Source of the DNA: Vulcanimicrobiota bacterium
GTDB lineage: Bacteria > Vulcanimicrobiota > Xenobia > Xenobiales > JADMJV01
Reading direction: 5' to 3'
Assembly: GCA_017307785.1 (NCBI GenBank)
Contig: JAFKGI010000030.1
Span: 34,677-98,676 of the forward strand
DNA length: 64,000 nucleotides
Shown here: positions 19,933 through 27,796 of the stretch, in pieces
Layout of the letters: the number at the start of each line of letters is the position of its first letter
Position numbering within the stretch: position 1 is the stretch's first letter
The notes under the pieces: generated by a model
The model's database searches: none
What the model was told of the DNA's origin: nothing
Seen by the model: the letters and a program-made list of their open reading frames with translations, nothing else
Translations under genes and position numbers: made by a program

Positions 19933-21036
19933 ATGGAAATCGACCCCGTTTCACTCACTCTCAAAGAAATGCTCCGTATGGATTCGCTGGCTTTGCACAA
20001 TCTGGCCAAGAAAACGGCGGGTAGCCTCACTCGCTATCGGGCTCTTTGCGGTCGACTGCTGCTGGCCATTCAGCGCACCGGTGCTTATCTGGAACACGGT
20101 TGCTCGGGGGCGGTCCACTACGCCATCCTGCAGTTGGGTATGCCGGTTCGAGAAGCACGCCAACTCAAGCGGGTGGCGCGTGAATTGGAGGCACTGCCGT
20201 TCTTGCGTCTGCGCGCCAATCTCGGAGAGATCGACTGGTCCAAGTTGCGCGAAGTGGTGCGGGTGGCCACGGTGGATACCGAGCAGCGCTGGGCCGAGCT
20301 TTGCAAGACCTGCACCTATGCGGAAATCGAGGCATTGGTCGCTTGTTGCCGACCGGGGGAACTGCCCAGCGAGGAACTCCTGCGCCGGCCGCCGCGCACG
20401 GAATTGCGCTGTTCTTTCGACCCTGAGCAGATGGCGGTCATCGAAAGAGGACTGCAGATTCTGTGCCAGCGCGAGGGCCGAGTCCTGAGCATCGGCCAGG
20501 CCATCGAACTGCTCTTTGCTCAAGTGATCGCCGACGGAGGGGTGGACGAGAAGCGGCTCAGAAAGCTCCGCCTGGAGGCTCTCAAGGACTTGCGCTGGAC
20601 TGATGTCATCAACGCCGAGACGGAGACGCTGCCCGACACCAAGATCGAAATCGTCAATCCCAAGTCGCGCTTCCCGACCCCGGCCCAGCGCCGCCAGGTT
20701 CTCCGTCGCGACGGCTACTGCTGTGCCGTGCCCGGCTGTCCCAATACCATCTGGCTGGACGTCCACCATATTGTTTATTTCGCGTCCGGAGGACTGACCA
20801 AATCGGACAATCTCCTCACCCTGTGCACCAAATGCCACAGGAACGTTCACGAGAACGAACTCAAGATTAGCGGTGACGCACCGGACGCGCTGGTGTTCCG
20901 CAATCGGTTCGGCAAGGACCTCCGATACCAGCGCACTCTGGACGTCGCCTTCTGGCTCGATATCTGGTGCGGTTGGCGGGGTGAGCGCCGCTATCAGAGG
21001 GCCCACGAGCGCGCACCAGAGCGACTGGCCGCGTGA
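19933..21036 (+). CDS. HNH endonuclease-domain protein
   Basis: A 367-residue protein with a helical N-terminal region like the DUF222-type proteins often joined to HNH nucleases. The C-terminal HNH domain starts near residue 255 with RRDGYCCAVPGC, followed by LDVHHIVYF (catalytic His pair) and LLTLCTKCHRNVHENELKI, which completes the metal and zinc-binding set (CxxC, HH, CxxC, H). Such free-standing genes are common in bacteria and not always mobile. The stop overlaps the start of a P-loop kinase (GTGA). Confidence 0.85.
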   Translation: MEIDPVSLTLKEMLRMDSLALHNLAKKTAGSLTRYRALCGRLLLAIQRTGAYLEHGCSGAVHYAILQLGMPVREARQLKRVARELEALPFLRLRANLGEIDWSKLREVVRVATVDTEQRWAELCKTCTYAEIEALVACCRPGELPSEELLRRPPRTELRCSFDPEQMAVIERGLQILCQREGRVLSIGQAIELLFAQVIADGGVDEKRLRKLRLEALKDLRWTDVINAETETLPDTKIEIVNPKSRFPTPAQRRQVLRRDGYCCAVPGCPNTIWLDVHHIVYFASGGLTKSDNLLTLCTKCHRNVHENELKISGDAPDALVFRNRFGKDLRYQRTLDVAFWLDIWCGWRGERRYQRAHERAPERLAA

Positions 21037-21557
21037 TCGTTCACTTCAACGGTATGCCCGGGACCGGCAAGAGGACGGTGGCGGTGCTGCTCAGTCAGCG
21101 GCTTCCGGGGCGTCTGGTGGACAACCACAGCATCATCAACGAAGTCATCAGGACGCATCAGCACGGCAGCCCCGCCTATATTGAGGCGGTCAAAGCCGAG
21201 ACCGGACGAATCTTACGTCTCTACCCGGATGAGCCCCTGATTTTTACGAATGCTCTGGCGGCCGAGCGCGCCGAGGATCGCGCTCGCCTGGACCAGATCG
21301 CGGACTTCGCTCGGGAGAGCGGTCGCGTCTTCTGGCAGATTCTGTTCGGCTGTGACCTGGAAGAGAACCAGCGGCGCATCGTCTCTCCGCAGCGTGGCCC
21401 CCAGCAAAAGCTGACCGACCCGGTGGTCCTGGAAGGGCTGCATCGCGACTACACCATTTATCATCCGCCGGCCGCCCACCGCCTGGAGCTGGATGTCACC
21501 CGGCTCACCGCCGAGCAGGCCGCTGATCAGCTCGTCGAACTGTTAGCAATCCGTTAA
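21033..21557 (+). CDS. P-loop kinase-like ATPase
   Basis: A 174-residue protein with a Walker A motif (FNGMPGTGKRTVA) at residues 5-17 and the general layout of small nucleotide kinases and zeta-toxin/chloramphenicol phosphotransferase-like AAA_33 proteins. DNHSIIN may bind substrate, and a lid segment with RRIVSPQRGPQQKL follows. It starts at a GTG that overlaps the HNH stop. I cannot tell whether it phosphorylates a nucleotide, an antibiotic or a cell-wall precursor. Confidence 0.72.
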   Translation: MIVHFNGMPGTGKRTVAVLLSQRLPGRLVDNHSIINEVIRTHQHGSPAYIEAVKAETGRILRLYPDEPLIFTNALAAERAEDRARLDQIADFARESGRVFWQILFGCDLEENQRRIVSPQRGPQQKLTDPVVLEGLHRDYTIYHPPAAHRLELDVTRLTAEQAADQLVELLAIR

Positions 21558-21656
21558 CCTGGTGTTCACATCTGTGCTGCCCGAGTGACCTTTTCATCTG
21601 TTGCTCCACCTATATTGGGGACAAGACATACAAGGTAGATGAGAGGGCAAATCGAC

Positions 21657-21908
21657 ATGGCATTCGGAAACACCAACATCGCAATCGCAATCAATCAGGG
21701 CGGCGGCCAGACCGGCGGAGTCTCCAAGGGCTGCCGTCATCACCATCACAAAGAAGGTGTCGAAAAGCCCGACCGCAATCCCTTTCTCGATTTTCTGACC
21801 GCTCCGCTGCAGGCCCTGGGGAAAATGGACGGCAACCAGAACGACAAAGAATACAGCAAATATGCCCACGCCCACGAAGCCGGCAACGCCCTCAAAGGCT
21901 TCGTCTAA
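21657..21908 (+). CDS. Small Gly/His-rich protein, PDRNPFLDF family copy 2
   Basis: An 83-residue paralogue of the product at 6069-6335. It has the same order: a hydrophobic start (MAFGNTNIAIAINQGG), a His-rich stretch (RHHHHK), then PDRNPFLDFLTAPLQALGK and an Asn/Asp/Tyr/Lys-rich tail (NQNDKEYSKYAHAHE). GAGAGGGC lies before ATG 21657, which was preferred over ATG 21639. It is a single gene, followed by a palindromic repeat and a strong terminator. No known family. Confidence 0.78.
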   Translation: MAFGNTNIAIAINQGGGQTGGVSKGCRHHHHKEGVEKPDRNPFLDFLTAPLQALGKMDGNQNDKEYSKYAHAHEAGNALKGFV

Positions 21909-21911
21909 AAC

Positions 21912-21925
21912 GCCCCGCACGGGTC
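21912..21925. repeat. Palindromic repeat with one mismatch, copy 5
   Basis: GCCCCGCACGGGTC differs from the recurrent palindrome by one base. It starts 4 nt after the stop of the small Gly/His-rich gene and just ahead of a separate strong terminator. Confidence 0.5.
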
Positions 21926-21930
21926 GTGCC

Positions 21931-21965
21931 AAAGGACTTGTAGAACGTAACTCTACAAGTCCTTT
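21931..21965 (+). terminator. Strong intrinsic terminator
   Basis: A perfect 13-bp stem (21931-21943 with 21953-21965) with a 9-nt loop ends in a T-run. It follows the small Gly/His-rich gene and isolates it from the next gene. Confidence 0.9.
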
Positions 21966-21997
21966 TTGCATTTTTATCGAGTCGGAGGTTTTCGTCT

Positions 21998-22351
21998 ATG
22001 GCCGTCAAGCGCATCGTCAGCAATATTAAGGCTGCGGACCCGCAGTCCGCTCGCCAATTCTATGGCGAAATCTTCGACCTGGAAATCGTCATGGATCAGG
22101 GCTGGATCGTCACCTTCGCTTCTGACGGCATCACGTCGCCTCAGCTGAGCGTGGCCAGTCAAGGTGGCTCGGGCACACCCGTGCCTGACCTATCGATCGA
22201 GGTCGATAACTGGGACGAGGTGCTGTCCCGGATCGAGGCCCGAGCCATCCCTCTGGAGTATGGCCCCGCAGAGGAACCGTGGGGAGTGCGCCGTTTCTTC
22301 GTGCGCGATCCCTTTGGCCGGCTGGTGAACGTCTTGACCCACTCGGGGTAG
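21998..22351 (+). CDS. VOC-family (glyoxalase/bleomycin-resistance-like) protein
   Basis: A 117-residue protein with the single VOC half-domain: AADPQSARQFYGEIFDLEIV near the start and the ending VRRFFVRDPFGRLVNVLTH, typical of the family. GTCGGAGG before ATG 21998 is a fair ribosome binding site. The usual metal ligands are only partly conserved, so it may bind rather than transform a small molecule. It ends 7 nt from a convergent gene. Substrate unknown. Confidence 0.85.
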   Translation: MAVKRIVSNIKAADPQSARQFYGEIFDLEIVMDQGWIVTFASDGITSPQLSVASQGGSGTPVPDLSIEVDNWDEVLSRIEARAIPLEYGPAEEPWGVRRFFVRDPFGRLVNVLTHSG

Positions 22352-22358
22352 GTGAGGT

Positions 22359-22862
22359 CTAGCGAAATTGGTCGCGGATCAGGCGGTATCCATCGACCAG
22401 GACGCCCGGCGCCGCGACCAGGGCCGCGCCTCCACCGGCACAGATGGCCGCCGTGGACAGTTCAGGTAGGACTCCGGCGTGCGCGCCCAGCGGTAGAGCC
22501 ACTCCCATTGCGGCCCCGGCCAGCGCGGTCAGGCCGTGGGTTTTGACGAAATTGCCCACATCGGGAGTCTTGATCTCCCAGTCTTTGAGGGCCGAACCCA
22601 ATTCTTTGGAGATAGCCACAGCAGCCAGGACTCCGACCGCGCCCGCTGCCACCGTCAGTCCCAATTGCATCTGCGGGCCCAGAGCGGAGGTGGCCGCGAA
22701 GGTTGCGGCGGCGGTGGCGATGGGCACGGCCATGACGGCCACTTCACCGGGGTAGGGACCGGTGTGGCGGCGGTAAGAATCGCCGGGCGGAACGGCGGCC
22801 ACTTCCGGCCTGGCCAGTCGGCTCGGCAATTTGGCGGAATTGGAATAGTTCTGAATTTTCAT
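22359..22862 (-). CDS. Ala/Gly-rich membrane-active-like protein, 167 aa
   Basis: A 167-residue protein starting MKIQNYSNSAKLPSRL with a polar 45-residue N terminus. Several hydrophobic stretches rich in Ala and Gly follow (VPIATAAATFAATSALG, LTVAAGAVGVLAAVAI, LTALAGAAMGVALPLGAHAG, ICAGGGAALVAAPGVLV). Their GxxxG/AxxxG spacing resembles glycine-zipper membrane segments. No signal peptide. It is the first of a cluster of similar proteins up to 29.4 kb. Function unknown. Confidence 0.6.
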   Translation of the reverse strand: MKIQNYSNSAKLPSRLARPEVAAVPPGDSYRRHTGPYPGEVAVMAVPIATAAATFAATSALGPQMQLGLTVAAGAVGVLAAVAISKELGSALKDWEIKTPDVGNFVKTHGLTALAGAAMGVALPLGAHAGVLPELSTAAICAGGGAALVAAPGVLVDGYRLIRDQFR

Positions 22863-23002
22863 AGCCTGGTCACCCCTCGAATCCTGTGTTCTTTATCTGT
22901 GAACTCAGTGTAGAGCGACGGCACCTGTGTGACGTATTCCGGATGTAACCAACCTATTTCAATTGTTTCGGAAAATTTAAATGAATGCTGCCAGAGTATG
23001 AA

Positions 23003-23917
23003 CTAGGGATTGTCTGGCGGTTTGGGCTTGGACGCGTCCGCCTGCTCTTGCTTGTGGTTCAGGTAAACCTCGTAGGCCGAGGTGGACGCATCGATCGCGA
23101 AGCCGACGCCAATGGAAATCGGGTCGAATTTGCCCATCGTGAAGGCGGTCACGCCCTGACGCAGTCCGGCCATGGGCAGGGTGCCCAGGATGCGTCCGGT
23201 CAGGCTCTTTTCTTTGCCTTCTCCCTCACCGGCGGGTTCGGGCTTGGACATTTTCTTGCCCATGTCTTCGGCGGCGTTGCGCATGGTCATGGCGATTCGT
23301 GGGCCGGCCACCGAGGCGAAGACCGATAGTCCCGCGCAGGCCGCGGCAGACACCAGGGGAGTCAAATGGTTCATTCCGGCCATCGACAGGGCCACGCCGG
23401 TGGCGGCGCCCATTCCCGCGGCCACCAGGGCACGTTTGCCTTCATGCTGGACCTCGGCGGCCAGGACCGAGGCCAGTCCCAGCGTTGCCTTGGCACCGCC
23501 TTCGGCCAGTGGGGAGCCGAAGGTGAGTCCGTAACCGCCGGCGTCCCGGAAGCGAGAAACTTGATTGGTGCGCAGCGTGCAGAAGGCACCGCCGATTCCG
23601 CCGAGCGTGGCCTGCACGGCGACGCCGGGAAGGCCCATCACGGTTCCGGCCGCGGCAGCCAGCGCGGCACCGGTGGCTGCACCGGCTGCGGCGCCGGCCC
23701 ACTTGCTGCCAAACTTTTCCTGGGTTTTCAGACCGACGATGGTGGCTGCCGTTTGTGTCACGGCTCCTACCGGACCCATCATGTAGAAACCGGCGATCGA
23801 TGCCGAAGAAGCTGCTTGGAGCAGCTGCGGTTTCTCGTAGTTGGAATGGGTGCTGGGGCGAGGTTTGCTGTAGTCCAGTGCCTTCTTAACGGTCGCTCTG
23901 AATGTCTGTATTTTCAT
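23003..23917 (-). CDS. Ala/Gly-rich glycine-zipper-like protein, 304 aa
   Basis: A 304-residue protein starting MKIQTFRATVKKALDY, the same first residues as its neighbour at 22359-22862. After a polar 35-residue start it has repeated Ala/Gly-rich stretches (WAGAAAGAATGAALAAAAG, AAGMGAATGVALSMAGM, LVSAAACAGLSVFASVAG) with small-xxx-small spacing. A charged loop (PEPAGEGEGKEKS) and a Pro/Lys-rich tail follow. AGGA precedes ATG 23917. Hydrophobic but without classic long helices, so membrane insertion is a guess. No known family. Confidence 0.6.
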   Translation of the reverse strand: MKIQTFRATVKKALDYSKPRPSTHSNYEKPQLLQAASSASIAGFYMMGPVGAVTQTAATIVGLKTQEKFGSKWAGAAAGAATGAALAAAAGTVMGLPGVAVQATLGGIGGAFCTLRTNQVSRFRDAGGYGLTFGSPLAEGGAKATLGLASVLAAEVQHEGKRALVAAGMGAATGVALSMAGMNHLTPLVSAAACAGLSVFASVAGPRIAMTMRNAAEDMGKKMSKPEPAGEGEGKEKSLTGRILGTLPMAGLRQGVTAFTMGKFDPISIGVGFAIDASTSAYEVYLNHKQEQADASKPKPPDNP

Positions 23918-23959
23918 GTCAAGCATCCTAAAGAACGCGACGGAAATTTGCCTGAAATG

Positions 23960-25123
23960 CTAATCCTGAGTGTAACTATGGGTTACGGCCGGTGCCTGAG
24001 TGCCTTCGGGAGCGGGAACGTGGAACTCCCAGACGATGCCGGGCGAGCGGGGGAGTTGCGTCTTTCCCTCCATTGGCTGATGGATCAGTTGGATGGTGCG
24101 GGGGAATTGGCCGGCCCGCAGCCGCAAAAAGTATCCGTCCAGCGACTTCACTCCAAAATGGGCGGCCACTCGTCGCCACACGGCCTCCCAGTCTGCGTCC
24201 TCCTGGCAGTCCAGTTTTAGCGTCCCAGGCCGGTAGGGGTCGGCATCCACTGGGAGCCGGGGATCTAAGTAGGTGGCGAGGCTGGTCAGCGATCCGCCGT
24301 GCGCGTCAAAACTGCCGTAGTCTCCGTCATAGAGCTCCCACTGCACGTCCTCTCCGAGATCGCCCGCCAATACGGAGCGCAATAGTGAATTGTCGGCTCC
24401 ATTCTGGATCCCCAGCACGGTGTCACGCTCGCGCCAGAGCCGAAATCCCCCCTCGAACAGATCGAGGTAACCGTTGGCCCGGTCGTAGCCCGGCAGGCGA
24501 TATTCGCCTTCTTTCTCTTGAGCCTCGTAGGCGTCAGCTAACCGGCCCTGGCAGGCACCGGGTAGAAAGATCTCGTGCTCCTGGTCGTCTTCCTGGCGGA
24601 ACGAGTCGTAGCAAAAGAACTCGACTTTCTCGAACCAGCTTCTCAGGGCTTCCAGATCGAGAGGTACGCGCACGGTCAGCTTCACCGGCCCACAGGTGGG
24701 CCGCCAGCCCCAGGCCCAGTTGCGCAGGCAGCGATCCGGCATGGGAAGCTCCCGGATGGACCCGGATCCAAAGGTTTCGGGCACGAAGCACCGACTGATG
24801 CGGGGGGAAGCAGGCTCCACCGGCTCGCCTCCTACGCGGAGCAGCACCGGTCCGTCGGCCAGCAAGACCTCGTCGCCCAGAGCGACGAAGCGGCCCTCTA
24901 CGGGCAGCAGCACCCAGGTGGACCAGGCCGGTCCCGGATCGTCTTCCCATTCTTCTACGATCAAGTCCCAGTTTCGGTCATAGCGGAAGAGCGCGGCCCG
25001 AGTTTGCTGCAAAAGCTCGTCCGGTAAATCGGAGCGCAGTTCCCAGGCGGGCACGACCTGATAGGGCAGCCCCTCTGGATTGCTCCACTGCTCCCAGGCC
25101 AGAATTTCGTAGGCCGCTCTCAC
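23960..25123 (-). CDS. Hypothetical protein, 387 aa
   Basis: A soluble, acidic, Trp-rich 387-residue protein (YEILAWEQWSNPEGLP near the start). No signal peptide, membrane helix or catalytic motif. It starts at GTG 25123; a nearby ATG is out of frame. It lies between the Ala/Gly-rich genes but is unlike them in composition, so it may be only a neighbour. Function unknown. Confidence 0.6.
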   Translation of the reverse strand: MRAAYEILAWEQWSNPEGLPYQVVPAWELRSDLPDELLQQTRAALFRYDRNWDLIVEEWEDDPGPAWSTWVLLPVEGRFVALGDEVLLADGPVLLRVGGEPVEPASPRISRCFVPETFGSGSIRELPMPDRCLRNWAWGWRPTCGPVKLTVRVPLDLEALRSWFEKVEFFCYDSFRQEDDQEHEIFLPGACQGRLADAYEAQEKEGEYRLPGYDRANGYLDLFEGGFRLWRERDTVLGIQNGADNSLLRSVLAGDLGEDVQWELYDGDYGSFDAHGGSLTSLATYLDPRLPVDADPYRPGTLKLDCQEDADWEAVWRRVAAHFGVKSLDGYFLRLRAGQFPRTIQLIHQPMEGKTQLPRSPGIVWEFHVPAPEGTQAPAVTHSYTQD

Positions 25124-25172
25124 GATTGCATGATTTCAATCTTTTTTCATGACCGCCTTGTAAGGTGGGCCT

Positions 25173-26249
25173 ATGAAAATCATGTCCAACCCCACACCCA
25201 AAGCACCCACCGGACTTCCGCCGGCCGGAGGCCCCCAGCAGGAGCCGCCCAAGCCGCCTTCCATCAAGGAAGAGTTCGAGACCCAGGCCGACGTTTACAA
25301 TGGCTCGCGCGCCATCGGCAACAAGGTCTCCGGCGTGCTCACCGGTGTGGCCGGACATCTCATCGGCAACGTGGGACAGCTGCCCGCGATGGTCGGCTCC
25401 ACCTACAAGAATCTCTGGAAGGCCGAGACGATTGGTCCCTACGCCAAGTTCGTGGGTAGCATCGTCGCTCTGGCCGGTATCCCGATGGTGGCCGCCGGCG
25501 CTCTGGTGGCAACCCCCTTTATGGGCGCCGCCGAAGCCTTCAAGCGTAACGGTCGCTCGTATGACGACCTGCTCACCAAGGACACCACCGGTTCCATCGC
25601 CGAGCGTTTGCAGGGCGGCAAGGAAGAGCCGGCTACGCTGGTCGGCAAGGCCATCGCCAATATGGACAAGTTTGGTAACAAGAAGCTGGCTCCCGGCGAG
25701 ACCGCCTGGGACATCCCGCTCGACAAGATTTTCAAGGGCGCCCTCTACGGAATGGAATTCCTGATGGTTAAGGTGCCGGTTACCGCCTACAAGATTGGCA
25801 AGCAAGTCGCCATCGCCACCAAAGATGTGGCTGTCGAAGGCGCCAAGATGGCCAAGCAGGGCGCTATCAACACCTACAAGTTCACAAAAGAGTATGCACC
25901 GAAACTGGCCGCCGCCACCTTCTCCGGTGTGACCGGCGCTCTCATCGCCGGCCCGGCCGGACTGGTGATTGGAACCGGTGTCGGCGCGATGCTCGCCTTC
26001 AAGGATATCAAGGCCGCCGTCACCGACAAGGACCGTCCCCTCGGTTCTCGCCTGGGCGGTATCGCCAAGACCCTGGCTTACATCCCGGTAGGACCGGTGA
26101 TGGCCGGTCTGGCACTGCGCGACAATTTCTCGAGAGGCTTCTCGGAAGGCTGGAACGGCCACCCGATCGAGTCCATCAAGACCACCGGTAAAGCGGTTAT
26201 GGAAAAGGCCCGTGAAGCACTGCACGGCCACAAGGGAGAAGACAAGTAG
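25173..26249 (+). CDS. Paralogous Ala/Gly-rich protein A, 358 aa
   Basis: A 358-residue protein with a Pro-rich N terminus, then alternating hydrophobic Ala/Gly-rich and charged segments. It shares several elements with the next gene: a GNVGQLPAMVGSTYKNL-like stretch, AETIGP before a hydrophobic segment, the motif KKLAPGETAWDIPL, and a DKD-x-x-LG-type repeat near residue 280. AAGGTGGG before ATG 25173 is the ribosome binding site. The next gene follows after 2 nt. No known family; a membrane-associated or pore-like role is inference. Confidence 0.7.
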   Translation: MKIMSNPTPKAPTGLPPAGGPQQEPPKPPSIKEEFETQADVYNGSRAIGNKVSGVLTGVAGHLIGNVGQLPAMVGSTYKNLWKAETIGPYAKFVGSIVALAGIPMVAAGALVATPFMGAAEAFKRNGRSYDDLLTKDTTGSIAERLQGGKEEPATLVGKAIANMDKFGNKKLAPGETAWDIPLDKIFKGALYGMEFLMVKVPVTAYKIGKQVAIATKDVAVEGAKMAKQGAINTYKFTKEYAPKLAAATFSGVTGALIAGPAGLVIGTGVGAMLAFKDIKAAVTDKDRPLGSRLGGIAKTLAYIPVGPVMAGLALRDNFSRGFSEGWNGHPIESIKTTGKAVMEKAREALHGHKGEDK

Positions 26250-26251
26250 TC

Positions 26252-27796
26252 ATGAATATCACCTCGCTGCCGAACCGCACCCCCCAGCTCAACACTCTCA
26301 AGAAAACTCCCGACAACAATCAGCCCGACGGACCCAAGCCGCCGCAGAACGACACCACCTCGGTCACCCAGAAAATCGTGGACGCCACGGTCGACAAGAC
26401 GCTGGCGGGCACGGACCGGGTTTCGGGAATGCTGGCCGGTATGGCCACCTCCACCGTCGGTTACCTGGGCAAGCTGCCGAGTGTGGCCGCTCACGGCGCC
26501 AAGAGCACGCTGAACCTGATTCAGGCCGAGACCATCGGACCGAACATCAAAGTCGTTGCCGGTCTGCTCAGCCCGGTCATTCTAGGTGCCGCCACCGTGG
26601 CCGCCGGAGTTGGCCTGGTTGGTAGCGTTCTTTCCGGTGCCGCCCGTGGTTTCTCCGCTCACGAAGCCGACAAGCCCCGCGACTTCACCATCGGCAAGGC
26701 CGTCGATACTTCCTGGACCAAAGTTCGCAAGACCATGGACAACCTGTCCACCGATATGGTCGAGGGCAGCGCCGAGATCAAGGCCAAGAAACTGGCCGAA
26801 GGCGAAGATCCCTGGGACATCCCGCTGCCTCCCTTCGGCCGCACCGCCAAGACCATGGCCGCCACCGTGGCCGGTGTCCTCATCGGCGGCGTGGGCGGTG
26901 TCGCTACCGCCATCGCCACCATGGGCAAAGAAGCCTGGAACGGCGTGAAGCAGCTGTCTCTGGGCGGCCTGGGCGCCGCTGTTGCATCGCCCGTGACCGG
27001 CATTCTGCACGGCGCCAGCAAAGTTTTTACCACTCCCGTGGCCGCGGCCGCCGTGGCCTGGAAAGAGAAGTCCTTCGGCGGCGCCATCAAGGCTGCCACC
27101 CAGGAGTGCTTCGATACTCAGGCCGGTAAGGCTTCGAGCGCTGCTGGTGCTTTCGTCGGCGGAGCGCTGACGGCCATTCCTTCAGCCGCCGGTGCCATCG
27201 TCACCACCGCTCTGAGCGACCTGGGCAACGGTCTCAAGACCGCCGCCACCGACAAAGACTTGAGCCTGGGTGGAAAAGGCCTGGCTGCTCTCGGTAGCCT
27301 GGTGACCGCTCCGGTTGCCGGCGCCGTTCACGGTGTGGCCACCGCCATCGCGACTCCTTTCAGCAGTGCCAACGCCGCCTGGCAAAAGAAGTCTCTGAGC
27401 GAGGGAATGGGACACGGTGTGCCCACCGGTCGGACCTCCACTCGTCCTCTGGCTGACGTGGTCGGCTCCTTCGCCGGCGGTCTGGCCGTGGGCACGGTCT
27501 CGGCTGTCACCACCACCGGCGCGGCCCTGGTTTCGGAAGTCGGCGGCGGACTGATCGACGCGGCCACCAACAAGAACCTCAACGTTCGCGGCAAGCTGCT
27601 CGACGCTGTCGGCGGCGTTCCCGGCGACATCATCACCGCCGTCGGTGAAGGCCTCGGCACTCTGGCCGTGACCCCCTTCAAGGCCGCCGGTGGCGCCATC
27701 GAGGGTGAATCCGCCGGTGCCGGCATCAAGGCCGGAGCTCAGTATGGCTCCAACGCCGTGGTGGCCGCCGCCAGCCACAAGAATATGGTCGGCTAG
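26252..27796 (+). CDS. Paralogous Ala/Gly-rich protein B, 514 aa
   Basis: A larger paralogue of the upstream protein. It has AETIGP before a hydrophobic stretch, KKLAEGEDPWDIPLPPFG near residue 180 and two copies of the DK/NK repeat (near residues 330 and 436). Between these are many Ala/Gly-rich hydrophobic segments with GxxxG-type spacing (MAATVAGVLIGGVGGVATAIA). No signal peptide. The 2-nt gap to the previous gene implies co-translation. Its TAG stop shares 4 nt with the convergent metalloprotease gene. Confidence 0.7.
   Translation: MNITSLPNRTPQLNTLKKTPDNNQPDGPKPPQNDTTSVTQKIVDATVDKTLAGTDRVSGMLAGMATSTVGYLGKLPSVAAHGAKSTLNLIQAETIGPNIKVVAGLLSPVILGAATVAAGVGLVGSVLSGAARGFSAHEADKPRDFTIGKAVDTSWTKVRKTMDNLSTDMVEGSAEIKAKKLAEGEDPWDIPLPPFGRTAKTMAATVAGVLIGGVGGVATAIATMGKEAWNGVKQLSLGGLGAAVASPVTGILHGASKVFTTPVAAAAVAWKEKSFGGAIKAATQECFDTQAGKASSAAGAFVGGALTAIPSAAGAIVTTALSDLGNGLKTAATDKDLSLGGKGLAALGSLVTAPVAGAVHGVATAIATPFSSANAAWQKKSLSEGMGHGVPTGRTSTRPLADVVGSFAGGLAVGTVSAVTTTGAALVSEVGGGLIDAATNKNLNVRGKLLDAVGGVPGDIITAVGEGLGTLAVTPFKAAGGAIEGESAGAGIKAGAQYGSNAVVAAASHKNMVG

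Noticed and set aside
19933..21036. HNH gene as a mobile intron or inserted element
   Set aside because: No flanking repeats or split gene is visible and it is translationally coupled to the next gene; it looks like a resident DUF222-like gene.
24978..26231. 417-codon minus-strand frame opposite the Ala/Gly-rich gene A
   Set aside because: The plus-strand gene has a ribosome binding site and a paralogue; the antisense frame is Gly/His-rich without motifs.
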